Part shown: positions 1 through 6,837 of the stretch, piece by piece | Layout of the letters: the number at the start of each line of letters is the position of its first letter | Numbering within the stretch: the first letter of the stretch is position 1 | Assembly: GCA_964610985.1 (NCBI GenBank) | Contig: CAZSZJ010000024.1 | Span: 1-21,092, forward strand | Direction: 5' to 3' | Length of the DNA: 21,092 nucleotides | Source: JARIHD01 sp964610985 | GTDB taxonomy: Bacteria; Patescibacteriota; Saccharimonadia; Saccharimonadales; UBA4665 | Program-made: the position numbers and the translations under genes | The notes under the pieces: generated by a model | The model's input: the letters and a program-made list of their open reading frames with translations, nothing else | Database searches by the model: none | What the model was told of the DNA's origin: nothing

Positions 1-98
1 GGATAATTGGCCGCCAAAATATTATTGTCGGTCAGGGCGTTAAAAAGGGTAGATTTGCCGACATTGGGCAGGCCGACGATACCGATTGATAGACTCAT
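1..98 (-). CDS. ychF: YchF/Obg-family GTPase, N-terminal fragment
   Basis: The reverse strand from 98 reads MSLSIGIVGLPNVGKSTLFN and continues open to the window edge, giving 32 residues. The G1/P-loop GLPNVGKS at residues 9-16 and the extreme N-terminal position of that loop are typical of YchF (OLA1-like) ATP/GTPases, which bind ribosomes and act in translation or stress control. Only the P-loop is visible; the other G motifs and the TGS domain lie outside the window. The start has no Shine-Dalgarno sequence and sits 8 nt after a perfect TATAAT, so the mRNA is probably leaderless or nearly so. It is divergent from the gene at 208. Another Obg-type GTPase is possible, but the wording around the P-loop fits YchF best. 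Confidence 0.85.
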   Translation of the reverse strand, partial: MSLSIGIVGLPNVGKSTLFNALTDNNILAANY

Positions 99-106
99 AG
101 ATAGAT

Positions 107-134
107 ATTATAACAGAGGCCGTGCGTACGCCAA
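107..134 (-). promoter_or_regulatory. Promoter of the ychF-like gene
   Basis: Read on the minus strand: -35 TTGGCG (129-134), 16-bp spacer, extended -10 TGT-TATAAT (the hexamer is 107-112). The predicted start of transcription falls within a few bases of the ATG at 98. Confidence 0.7.
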
Positions 135-160
135 TACTATAGCAGTTCATAGTGGACATA

Positions 161-188
161 TTAACAAATATATGCTAACGTTTATATT
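161..188 (+). promoter_or_regulatory. Promoter of the 386-aa protein gene
   Basis: -35 TTAACA (161-166), 16-bp spacer, -10 TATATT (183-188). The expected transcription start is near 195, leaving a leader of about 13 nt before the ATG at 208. No Shine-Dalgarno sequence is visible; the leader ends in seven A residues. Confidence 0.55.
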
Positions 189-207
189 AGTAGCTCAACA
201 CAAAAAA

Positions 208-1368
208 ATGAACGAACAGCATCCATTACCGTCACTATCAGAAGCCCCAAGCCACACGCCACAGTCGATAGTCGACGCTTTGTCGGCTGCTCCCACGGAA
301 CGTGTTTCTAAGGAGCTGGTTCCTCAAGATTACGGGCGATTTGCTTATAATGCACTACATGGGACGGCGCTGGAGGCTCACAAAGACCATCTGACGGCCG
401 AGCAAGCCCGACGGATTAACGAAAACTTCGATATCGAAGTTTATCTTGGAACTCACGGATTCGCGCTGGATCCGAATGATCCTTACTCGCGCCTTGGCGG
501 TCTACCAACGCAAGAAGAGTATGACGCTGCCGCGGATGCTGTTAACGGGCTGGAACAAGGGGATGTTTTGCTGGTGGAGGGTGTCGGCTTTATGGAAAGC
601 GAGGTGCAGTCGGTTCCGCAACTACATGAACAAGACCTATCGACAAGTGTTGCTGCCAATCCTGCGTTTGAGTATTTGGCCCACCTGGTGCTCCAGCTAG
701 CCGATCAATCTATAGAGTTGCAGCGAAAAGATTTGGAAGAGCGTCGCCGCAATTATGGGTTGGACGCTTTTAGTTATGCTATTGAGCTGGCTCGGCTTAA
801 GGGAGTCGAGATCCTTTATGCTGACCATGATGCCTTTGAGGTGGCCGCTAATCATGCCGTACTCGGCAAGAATGCGCTCGACTTGATGGCTGGAACGCCA
901 GAGGAACGGGCCAAAGCTCCGGTGGTGCACGCCAGTCGCGAGCGGAAGGCTCGTAATACCGTGAAAGATGTAGGACTAAAGCGTCTGCCTGTTGCCGAGC
1001 AACGTGTGGAGCCCGTCCGAAAGCCTATATTAAGACTGCTCTTCGGAAGAGGTCATAAAGATGGACTTGAACAGGGCTTTAACGAGATGGGTCTAGATGC
1101 CCGTTTCGTTGTCATGGGGGCGAGAGAGGCAGACCGAAAGCGAGCAAGGAAACATAGGGGGTATGTGCTGGATCAAGAGCTTGCCGAGTTAGCGAGCGGT
1201 GTCCCCTCATTAGTGGAGTTGGCGACGAGTCAGAGCCACGATTCTTTTGGTCGCTTCAATGCCTTCCGTAAGAAAATGCTTACCGAAAAAGATCGTGGAT
1301 TGGGTAAGGGTGGCCTGGATTGGCGCCACAAAAGACCCCGCCTTCCAAGACAAAATCCAGAAGATTAG
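208..1368 (+). CDS. Hypothetical protein, 386 aa, possible TraB/TIKI-like fold
   Basis: I do not recognise this protein with certainty. The reading frame is open further upstream, but that part runs antisense through ychF and its promoter, so I place the start at ATG 208 (MNEQHPLPSLSE), just after a good promoter. There is no signal peptide or membrane helix. The pieces IEVYLGTHGF, QGDVLLVEGVGF, YAIELARLKGVEILYADHD and GHKDGLEQGFNEMGLDARF, in that order, loosely recall TraB/TIKI-type proteins (HG or GxH strand, VE strand, ELA-x-GAE-xx-DxD strand). This is a weak resemblance, not an assignment. The C-terminal 60 residues are strongly basic and end in a Pro/Arg-rich tail. It is followed closely by a small membrane protein gene with its own promoter. 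Confidence 0.6.
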   Translation: MNEQHPLPSLSEAPSHTPQSIVDALSAAPTERVSKELVPQDYGRFAYNALHGTALEAHKDHLTAEQARRINENFDIEVYLGTHGFALDPNDPYSRLGGLPTQEEYDAAADAVNGLEQGDVLLVEGVGFMESEVQSVPQLHEQDLSTSVAANPAFEYLAHLVLQLADQSIELQRKDLEERRRNYGLDAFSYAIELARLKGVEILYADHDAFEVAANHAVLGKNALDLMAGTPEERAKAPVVHASRERKARNTVKDVGLKRLPVAEQRVEPVRKPILRLLFGRGHKDGLEQGFNEMGLDARFVVMGAREADRKRARKHRGYVLDQELAELASGVPSLVELATSQSHDSFGRFNAFRKKMLTEKDRGLGKGGLDWRHKRPRLPRQNPED

Positions 1369-1379
1369 CAATGACAATT

Positions 1380-1388
1380 TGGTATACT
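1380..1388 (+). promoter_or_regulatory. Extended -10 promoter of the small membrane protein gene
   Basis: TGG-TATACT (hexamer 1383-1388) lies 6 nt before ATG 1395, so transcription should begin on or next to the start codon. No clear -35 hexamer is seen, as expected for an extended -10 promoter. Confidence 0.5.
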
Positions 1389-1394
1389 ATGGCT

Positions 1395-1619
1395 ATGAAA
1401 ATTATGTTGGGTAAAACACAGAGAACAATGATAATCCTGGCGGCTGTCGGGCTTCTGATGTACGGCGCGGCCTGGCTGTGGGCGTACATGTATGCGCAGA
1501 ATCACAGCGATGCAAACATCGGGGCAGGGCTGCTGGGGCTGGCTGGGCTAGCGCTGGGCAGTGTGGCGCTGATGGTTTTTGTCATCGTGACGCTTGCTAA
1601 ACTTTTTAAAAAGCACTAG
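1395..1619 (+). CDS. Small integral membrane protein, 74 aa
   Basis: The protein is MKIMLGKTQRTMII followed by two hydrophobic helices (roughly residues 11-33 and 43-68) and a basic end, LAKLFKKH, which suggests that both termini are cytoplasmic. In-frame starts exist at 1371 and 1389; 1395 is chosen because the extended -10 element TATACT ends 6 nt before it, the spacing seen at other starts here, whereas 1371 lies upstream of that promoter. No family is recognised. It sits between the 386-aa orphan and the start of the pilus locus, and nothing ties it to the pilus beyond position. Confidence 0.6.
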   Translation: MKIMLGKTQRTMIILAAVGLLMYGAAWLWAYMYAQNHSDANIGAGLLGLAGLALGSVALMVFVIVTLAKLFKKH

Positions 1620-1635
1620 TTTTTTGTTCAAAAGC

Positions 1636-1665
1636 TTGAGCGCTGCCTACTTAGTGCGGTATATT
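1636..1665 (+). promoter_or_regulatory. Promoter at the head of the pilus locus
   Basis: -35 TTGAGC (1636-1641), 18-bp spacer, -10 TATATT (1660-1665). The expected transcription start is about 1672, giving a leader of about 7 nt before ATG 1679 and no room for a Shine-Dalgarno sequence. Confidence 0.55.
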
Positions 1666-1678
1666 AAGCATAAGCTTT

Positions 1679-2218
1679 ATGAAGAAAACAACTGCCGTTA
1701 TGTCCGGTGAACATCTTGAGCCTTCGCACAAAAAACGGAAGGTCATCATTGATGTCGCCGTAATAGCTGTTGTGGTGCTCGTTATCGGAGTTGTATGGTG
1801 GATTGGCCACCGGCCCAAGCCCGAGCCAACGCCCACTGTCCCGCAGTACTCCCACCAAGACTTGGTAAAAGAAGTGACCAAAAAATATGGCATCAACGAC
1901 TACTTGGGCGCAATTCGACTTATTCAGGGCCAAAAAACTATCAACGAAACCGAAACACAGGTGCTGCTGGCTAGCGCTTATTCAACCGCTGGCGACCACA
2001 AGAAAGGCCTTGAGGTCTACCGCAAGCTTGACCGTGAAGGCAAGCTGGCCAAGACTCAACTTGCCAATGTTGCAGCCGTGGCCGATCAAGCCAAAGACTA
2101 CGCTGCGGCCATAGACTATTACAAGCGCGCCAAAGAAGCATTGCGTGGTTCTGATGCAAATACCGATCAAGCGGCAGTGTACGATTACCAAATCGCCGAA
2201 CTGGAGAAAAAGAAATGA
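1679..2218 (+). CDS. Membrane-anchored TPR-like protein, 179 aa
   Basis: A basic cytoplasmic segment (HKKRK) is followed by one transmembrane helix at about residues 22-43 (VIIDVAVIAVVVLVIGVVWW), a Pro-rich linker, and a helical domain. The segments ETQVLLASAYSTAGDHKKGL and AVADQAKDYAAAIDYYKRAK have the small/large residue pattern of TPR repeats. The protein should therefore be anchored in the membrane with TPRs outside the cytoplasm and act as a scaffold for other exported or membrane proteins. Its stop codon overlaps the start of the 637-aa secreted protein gene (ATGA, 2215-2218), so the two are translationally coupled and may work as a pair. The role in pilus biogenesis is inferred from position only. 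Confidence 0.7.
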   Translation: MKKTTAVMSGEHLEPSHKKRKVIIDVAVIAVVVLVIGVVWWIGHRPKPEPTPTVPQYSHQDLVKEVTKKYGINDYLGAIRLIQGQKTINETETQVLLASAYSTAGDHKKGLEVYRKLDREGKLAKTQLANVAAVADQAKDYAAAIDYYKRAKEALRGSDANTDQAAVYDYQIAELEKKK

Positions 2219-4128
2219 GAAGGTTCCTAAAAAGGTCGTTTGTTAGACTAACGCTACTTGGGTTCGCCGTATGCACAATGACATTCGCGGTCATCGGCAC
2301 AGATCCTCGTCAGGTGGCGGCCGACATGTGTACCATTAATGGTCGTGACTGCTACTATGGCTATTTCTATGGTGGCTACGATGGCGGCCCTCCTGCTACC
2401 GGCACGCGCTTTAATGTTATTGGTGCGCCGGCATTCCTCAATACATGGGACACCGATACACTCATTAATAATATTGGCAGCTATATGGCATGCGCGGGCG
2501 GTACGCTGTTAAACCCGAATGCCCAGAACGCAACCGGTGCGGCGTTCATCATTTTGACTATGCTGGGCTATGCTCCCGGAACTCCAAAGGATGTCGCCTG
2601 TCAGCAGTTCGGGGCGTGGGCATCATTGGTCAGTGACCTCAGAAATCATACTTTCTTCGGTGTTATGTATGACTATGGTGGTCTTAACACGCGTTCAACG
2701 CTGACAGATGTGGCATGGTATCCGTCAGCTCAGACGGTTGCACTCAGTATTGTCTTTTATAGTCCGGTAGACGGCGCCCCCATGTATGCCATCAAAAAAG
2801 ACTGCGGTAACCCGGTCGGGCAGATTCGACCAGTAGTACGCAACTATGACCTTACGCCCTCTATTCAGGCTACGGTGAACGGCGCAAATGTGTCGAGCGT
2901 GGAGCCTGGCCAGCAATTGAACTTTGATTATCGCATGACCAATAATGGCAATACGAATAGTGCAAGCGTGAACTGCTGGCGCGGCATCTATAACCGTGCC
3001 GGATATTTTGCAACGCCCGGCACGCCAGAACCAGGCGGTACGTCGGTTGGTTTGGGTTGTCCGAGGACATTTCCCCCCGGCACGACAGGACTGACGAGCG
3101 AAGGGCCGATAACCGCTGTAGCCAATACTACCTATTGCCGTACACTATTCGTCGATCCGGCTACGCAAAGCGGCGGCACGCGGGGTACGGAAGTTTGTAT
3201 TCCAGTGGTCAGCAAGCCTTATCTCAAAGTATACGGGGGAGACGTGGCGGCTGGCGGTGGGTTTGCGTCACTGGCGACTCCGACCAACTGTACGCCTAAC
3301 AATAGTGCCGACATTATTACTTGGAACAAACTCGGGGCAGGTGGCTATGCCGGGGCAGGTGCACAGTACGCAGCGTATGTCCTGGACAGCATAAATAGTT
3401 TTGGTACGGCGCAACGTAGTTCGGACGCGCCTACGCCAACTGGTTTGTCCTTTTCCAATACCGGTACCGATGCTCCCAATGGTAATTTCGGTGGACACTT
3501 TGGCTCAGTTCCTTGCATCCGCGACTATTTTGGAACTAAGCCCGCTACGGGCGTAGAGAGTTTGGCTTCACTGCATACAGGTCGTGGGGTGTTTGAGTCT
3601 GCTGGTGCGACGACATTCCCGGGGGGTACGCTCCAGGCTGGCGACAAATGGACGATTTATGTAGATGGGGATTTGTTTATTACCGGCAACATAACCTTTG
3701 GTGGTTCCTGGGATGCAGATAATATCCCAATGTTAGAGGTTATCGTGAAGGGTAATATTTATATCCGTAACAATGTCACTCGTCTTGACGGGTCATATAT
3801 TGCGCAGCCGCATGCGACCGGTGGTGGCACGATTTACACCTGTACAACTGCTGCTTCGGCTCCCAGTTTGGCGGGCGGTGCATTCTATAACAGCTGTGCA
3901 AACAAATTGACGGTAAATGGATCTTTTGTGGCGCAGAATGTTTGGTTCTTGCGCACTAGAGGCACGCTCGATCAGAGCAGCGCCGGTGATGGTCCTGGGA
4001 CGACTTCAATTGCCGAAGAGTTTAATTATGGCCCGGCATTCTGGATTGCTCAACCAACTTCTACTAACGAAACCGACGGACAGGTGGATAACTATGACGC
4101 GATTACGAGTTTACCGCCCGTTCTCTAA
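2215..4128 (+). CDS. Large secreted protein, putative pilus-associated surface adhesin, 637 aa
   Basis: The N-terminus MRRFLKRSFVRLTLLGF... is a classic Sec signal peptide (basic start, hydrophobic core at residues 12-28, likely cleavage after VAA at 34-36). The mature protein is rich in Gly, Thr, Asn and aromatics, with scattered cysteines that could form disulfides. Around residues 220-260 a segment (SIQATVNGANVSSVEPGQQL, then a NNGNTNSASVNC stretch) looks like a CARDB/DUF11-type beta-sandwich. The C-terminal third has repeated beta motifs (GDLFITGNITF, VKGNIYIRNNV, NGSFVAQNVWF) reminiscent of polymer-forming or beta-solenoid repeats. The protein ends sharply at SLPPVL with no membrane anchor. 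Position directly upstream of pilM and ATGA coupling to the TPR protein suggest a surface or tip component of the pilus, but no known adhesin family is identified. Confidence 0.7.
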   Translation: MRRFLKRSFVRLTLLGFAVCTMTFAVIGTDPRQVAADMCTINGRDCYYGYFYGGYDGGPPATGTRFNVIGAPAFLNTWDTDTLINNIGSYMACAGGTLLNPNAQNATGAAFIILTMLGYAPGTPKDVACQQFGAWASLVSDLRNHTFFGVMYDYGGLNTRSTLTDVAWYPSAQTVALSIVFYSPVDGAPMYAIKKDCGNPVGQIRPVVRNYDLTPSIQATVNGANVSSVEPGQQLNFDYRMTNNGNTNSASVNCWRGIYNRAGYFATPGTPEPGGTSVGLGCPRTFPPGTTGLTSEGPITAVANTTYCRTLFVDPATQSGGTRGTEVCIPVVSKPYLKVYGGDVAAGGGFASLATPTNCTPNNSADIITWNKLGAGGYAGAGAQYAAYVLDSINSFGTAQRSSDAPTPTGLSFSNTGTDAPNGNFGGHFGSVPCIRDYFGTKPATGVESLASLHTGRGVFESAGATTFPGGTLQAGDKWTIYVDGDLFITGNITFGGSWDADNIPMLEVIVKGNIYIRNNVTRLDGSYIAQPHATGGGTIYTCTTAASAPSLAGGAFYNSCANKLTVNGSFVAQNVWFLRTRGTLDQSSAGDGPGTTSIAEEFNYGPAFWIAQPTSTNETDGQVDNYDAITSLPPVL

Positions 4129-4136
4129 AAAACAGC

Positions 4137-4167
4137 TTGCACCGGTGTATAGTGCTTATGCTACAAT
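4137..4167 (+). promoter_or_regulatory. Promoter upstream of pilM
   Basis: Possible -35 TTGCAC (4137-4142), a long 19-bp spacer, then extended -10 TGC-TACAAT (hexamer 4162-4167). The pilM ATG is 9 nt further on, so any leader would be about 2-3 nt. Confidence 0.5.
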
Positions 4168-4176
4168 GGGGGCAAT

Positions 4177-5220
4177 ATGAGTTTACTGAGTGGGGTTTCT
4201 GCATTCTTCGGCCTTGACATCGGAACCACTGCGGTTCGGTTGGTCGAGCTTCATGGTAATGGGCCGGTAAAAACATTGGCGCGGTACGCATATGTACCAG
4301 TGGACAGCAAGATTGTGCTGAGCGATTCCAAGTCCGACCAGCAAAAGTTAGCGCAAGTTATTCGTGATCTGTTAGCGCAGTCACATATGACGACTCGCAA
4401 TGTTGCGGTGGGTGTTCCGTCGCAGCGCGTATTTACTACGATTGTCGACTTTGACCGGCTGCCGCAGGGCGAACTAGCCAAGGCTATCCGTTACCAGGCA
4501 GATTCGCTTATTCCGACGCCGCTGGAAAGTTCCAAGATTGATTGGGCGGTGATTGGCGAGTCGCCAAAGGATAAGACTAAGGTTGAGGTGCTGCTTTCGA
4601 GTGTTGAAAACACTTTTGTCGAACAACGTCTCGATATGCTGGAGTCGATTGGCCTCGAAGTGATAGCATTTGAACCCGACAACCTGGCTTTGACGCGCGC
4701 GCTGGTAGGACAGGATACCTCGCTGCCGCAGATGGTTTTGGATATTGGTAGCAAGAGTACCGACCTTGTTGTTACGATGAATGGTTCGCCGCGTCTAACG
4801 CGCTCTATCCCAACCGGAGCAGAAGCGATTATTCGGGCAGCTGCCCAAAACCTCAATATCGAAGATAAACAAGCACGGCAGTTTGTATTTAAGTTTGGTC
4901 TGGGCAAAGACAAACTCGAAGGCCGCATTTACGACGCCATCATCGGTACGGTTGATATTTTGACCGGCGAAATCGACAAATCGATTAAATTTTTCCAAAG
5001 CCGGTACGGTGACAATATGCGCGTTGGCCGTATGATTGTAACCGGTGGCGCTTCGGCGTTGCCCGAATTCCCATTGTTTTTGGCTAATAAATTTGGCGTA
5101 GAGGTCGAAATCGGCAACGCATGGCGGAATGTATCATTTTCGCCTGAACGCCAGAACGAACTACTCGCCGTGTCGAATCACTTCGGTGTTGCTGCTGGGC
5201 TTGCGGAGCGTGCAGAATGA
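4177..5220 (+). CDS. pilM: Type IV pilus assembly ATPase-like protein PilM
   Basis: PilM is an actin-like cytoplasmic protein that binds the N-terminus of PilN and links the PilN/PilO complex to the PilB/PilT motors. The actin/FtsA-fold nucleotide motifs are present: phosphate-1 GLDIGTTAVRLVEL at residues 12-25, phosphate-2 LDIGSKSTDLVV around residue 189, and the adenosine motif VTGGASALPEFP from residue 288. The length of 347 aa is normal for the family. The start at 4177 follows an extended -10 element by 9 nt and has no good Shine-Dalgarno sequence. The stop overlaps the pilN start by 4 bases (ATGA), so pilM, pilN, pilO and the following small gene form a translationally coupled unit. Confidence 0.95.
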   Translation: MSLLSGVSAFFGLDIGTTAVRLVELHGNGPVKTLARYAYVPVDSKIVLSDSKSDQQKLAQVIRDLLAQSHMTTRNVAVGVPSQRVFTTIVDFDRLPQGELAKAIRYQADSLIPTPLESSKIDWAVIGESPKDKTKVEVLLSSVENTFVEQRLDMLESIGLEVIAFEPDNLALTRALVGQDTSLPQMVLDIGSKSTDLVVTMNGSPRLTRSIPTGAEAIIRAAAQNLNIEDKQARQFVFKFGLGKDKLEGRIYDAIIGTVDILTGEIDKSIKFFQSRYGDNMRVGRMIVTGGASALPEFPLFLANKFGVEVEIGNAWRNVSFSPERQNELLAVSNHFGVAAGLAERAE

Positions 5221-5891
5221 CGATTCAGTTTAATCTCTTACCAGATATAAAGATCCAATACCTCAAGGCTAAACGCCAAAAGCACATGGTCATTATGATT
5301 TCGGTGGCGGCGAGCGCGGTTGCTCTAGCGGTGTTTGTACTGCTACTGACAACAGTGTTCGTGCTGCAAAAGAAAAATCTATCCGACCTAAACAAAGACA
5401 TTAAGGCTTCGGGTGACCAGTTGCAAGGCGTGAAAGACTTGGACAAGATTCTGACCGTTCAGAACCAATTAAGCGCTATGACACCACTGCACGACAAAAA
5501 GGCGGTGACTTCGCGGTTATACAGCTTTATTATTCAAGTCACTCCGGCCAACGCCAAACTGACTAAGCTCATTATTAACCACGACCAGGGGAAGCTTGAT
5601 GTCGCGGGTACTGCTGACAACCTCACGACGGTCAACAAATACACCGATACCCTCAAATTTACCAAGTTTACAACGGCAGAAGGCGGCCGAGAAAAGAACG
5701 CCTTTAACGAGGTTGTTCTGACGTCCTTTACTCGCGATAAACTAACGACGACTTTCGAAATTTCGCTCAAATTTGACCCGCAGCTATTTAGTGGTGAGCA
5801 CGAAGCTAAGCTCAACGTCCCCAAGATTATTACCACCCGATCTGAAGTTGATAAGCCGGGCGAGTTATTTCAGCAGGGAGGACAACAGTAA
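5217..5891 (+). CDS. pilN: Type IV pilus inner-membrane protein PilN
   Basis: PilN is a bitopic membrane protein that dimerises with PilO outside the cytoplasm and binds PilM through a short cytoplasmic tail. The diagnostic N-terminal motif FNLLPDIK (residues 5-12) is the PilM-binding INLLP-type motif, followed by a basic stretch and one transmembrane helix at about residues 24-50. A coiled coil (KKNLSDLNKDIKASGDQLQG) and a ferredoxin-like domain follow. The length of 224 aa is typical. It overlaps pilM by ATGA and its stop overlaps the pilO start by one base (TAATG). Sequence conservation is low in this family, so the motif, topology and gene order carry the call. Confidence 0.9.
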   Translation: MTIQFNLLPDIKIQYLKAKRQKHMVIMISVAASAVALAVFVLLLTTVFVLQKKNLSDLNKDIKASGDQLQGVKDLDKILTVQNQLSAMTPLHDKKAVTSRLYSFIIQVTPANAKLTKLIINHDQGKLDVAGTADNLTTVNKYTDTLKFTKFTTAEGGREKNAFNEVVLTSFTRDKLTTTFEISLKFDPQLFSGEHEAKLNVPKIITTRSEVDKPGELFQQGGQQ

Positions 5892-6565
5892 TGGCTAAAA
5901 CTGCATCATTCACCAAGCGTGCATTGATTTCCAAAGCCAATAGCACCATGGTTATCGCCACAGGCGTCGCCGCTTTTATCTTTGTGTTCTCGATGGTGGC
6001 TTCGAAAACACTCTTTAGCCAGGCATCCTACCAAAACAAGGTGATCGCCCAGAAGAAAGAGGCGCTCGCAACACTCAAAGGCGACATTAGCGCTGTTGAT
6101 AGCCTCAAAGAATCGTACCGTGCCTTCGTAGAAACGCCACGTAATGTTCTCGGCGGTAATCCGACTGGCAGTGGTAGATTGGACGGCGACAACGCCAAGA
6201 TTGTCCTCGACGCATTGCCAAGTAAATACGACTTTCCGGCGCTCGCAACCAGTCTTGAGGGTCTCATAAGCAGCCAGGGTATCGAGATTCAGGCCATTAC
6301 CGGTACGGACGAAGAAGTACAGCAGAGCCAGTCGAGCGAAAGCCCTGCTCCTGTGCCTATTACGTTCCAGGTACGCGTCAGCGGATCCTTTGATGGTATC
6401 AAGAATTTGATTGGTGTATTTGAACGATCAATTCGTCCTATCCAGGTCACCAAGGTCGACATGAGCGCCGAGGCAAACGGCAACAATCTAACCGCACTCA
6501 TTGACGCTCAGACCTTCTACCAGCCCGAAAAGAGCCTTAAGATTAAGACCGAGGTAGTCAAATGA
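5891..6565 (+). CDS. pilO: Type IV pilus inner-membrane protein PilO
   Basis: PilO partners PilN in the alignment complex that surrounds the PilC platform. The protein has a short cytoplasmic tail, one transmembrane helix at about residues 20-42 (MVIATGVAAFIFVFSMVAS), a coiled coil (QNKVIAQKKEALATLKGDIS), and a C-terminal domain with the PilO-like strand pattern FQVRVSGSFDGIKNLIGVFE followed by RPIQVTKVDMS. The length of 224 aa is normal. The start overlaps the last base of the pilN stop and is preceded by a GGGAGGACAA Shine-Dalgarno sequence. The stop overlaps the next small gene (ATGA). Confidence 0.88.
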   Translation: MAKTASFTKRALISKANSTMVIATGVAAFIFVFSMVASKTLFSQASYQNKVIAQKKEALATLKGDISAVDSLKESYRAFVETPRNVLGGNPTGSGRLDGDNAKIVLDALPSKYDFPALATSLEGLISSQGIEIQAITGTDEEVQQSQSSESPAPVPITFQVRVSGSFDGIKNLIGVFERSIRPIQVTKVDMSAEANGNNLTALIDAQTFYQPEKSLKIKTEVVK

Positions 6566-6813
6566 AACAAAAAGACTTAGCCCTTATTTTGGCTATTGTA
6601 ATCGTTAGTGGTTTCATCTCATTTTTGGCCTCGCGCTGGATTTTTGCGAAACCTGGTGATCGTCAGCAAAAAGCCGAAGTCGTCGACGTTATTACTTCTG
6701 ATTTTACCTTGCCCAACAGTAAATATTTTAACCCTAATGCCATTGATCCTACGCAGCTGATTCAGATTGGTGGTGATAATAACCCCAACCCATTTGGCGG
6801 CAGCAGTCAGTAG
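6562..6813 (+). CDS. Small bitopic membrane protein in the pilP position, 83 aa
   Basis: One N-terminal transmembrane helix (about residues 6-27, LALILAIVIVSGFISFLASR) is followed by a short extracytoplasmic tail that ends in a Pro/Asn/Gly-rich stretch, DNNPNPFGGSSQ. It is coupled by ATGA overlap to pilO and so belongs to the pilMNO unit. In diderms this place is taken by PilP, a lipoprotein that links PilNO to the PilQ secretin. This protein lacks a lipobox and is far shorter than PilP, so it is not a PilP homologue on the evidence here. I infer an accessory subunit of the monoderm alignment complex. No family is recognised. Confidence 0.7.
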   Translation: MKQKDLALILAIVIVSGFISFLASRWIFAKPGDRQQKAEVVDVITSDFTLPNSKYFNPNAIDPTQLIQIGGDNNPNPFGGSSQ

Positions 6814-6825
6814 CGCAAAAAAGGT

Positions 6826-6831
6826 TATACT
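6826..6831 (+). promoter_or_regulatory. -10 element upstream of pilB
   Basis: TATACT ends 6 nt before the pilB ATG at 6838, in the 24-nt gap after the previous stop. The TG extension is incomplete (GGT) and no -35 is seen. There is no Shine-Dalgarno sequence, which supports leaderless initiation. Confidence 0.45.
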
Positions 6832-6837
6832 AGACCT

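Noticed and set aside
7..207. In-frame N-terminal extension of the 386-aa protein, read antisense through the ychF start
   Set aside because: It would overlap the P-loop codons of ychF and both promoters; ATG 208 follows a good -35/-10 pair.
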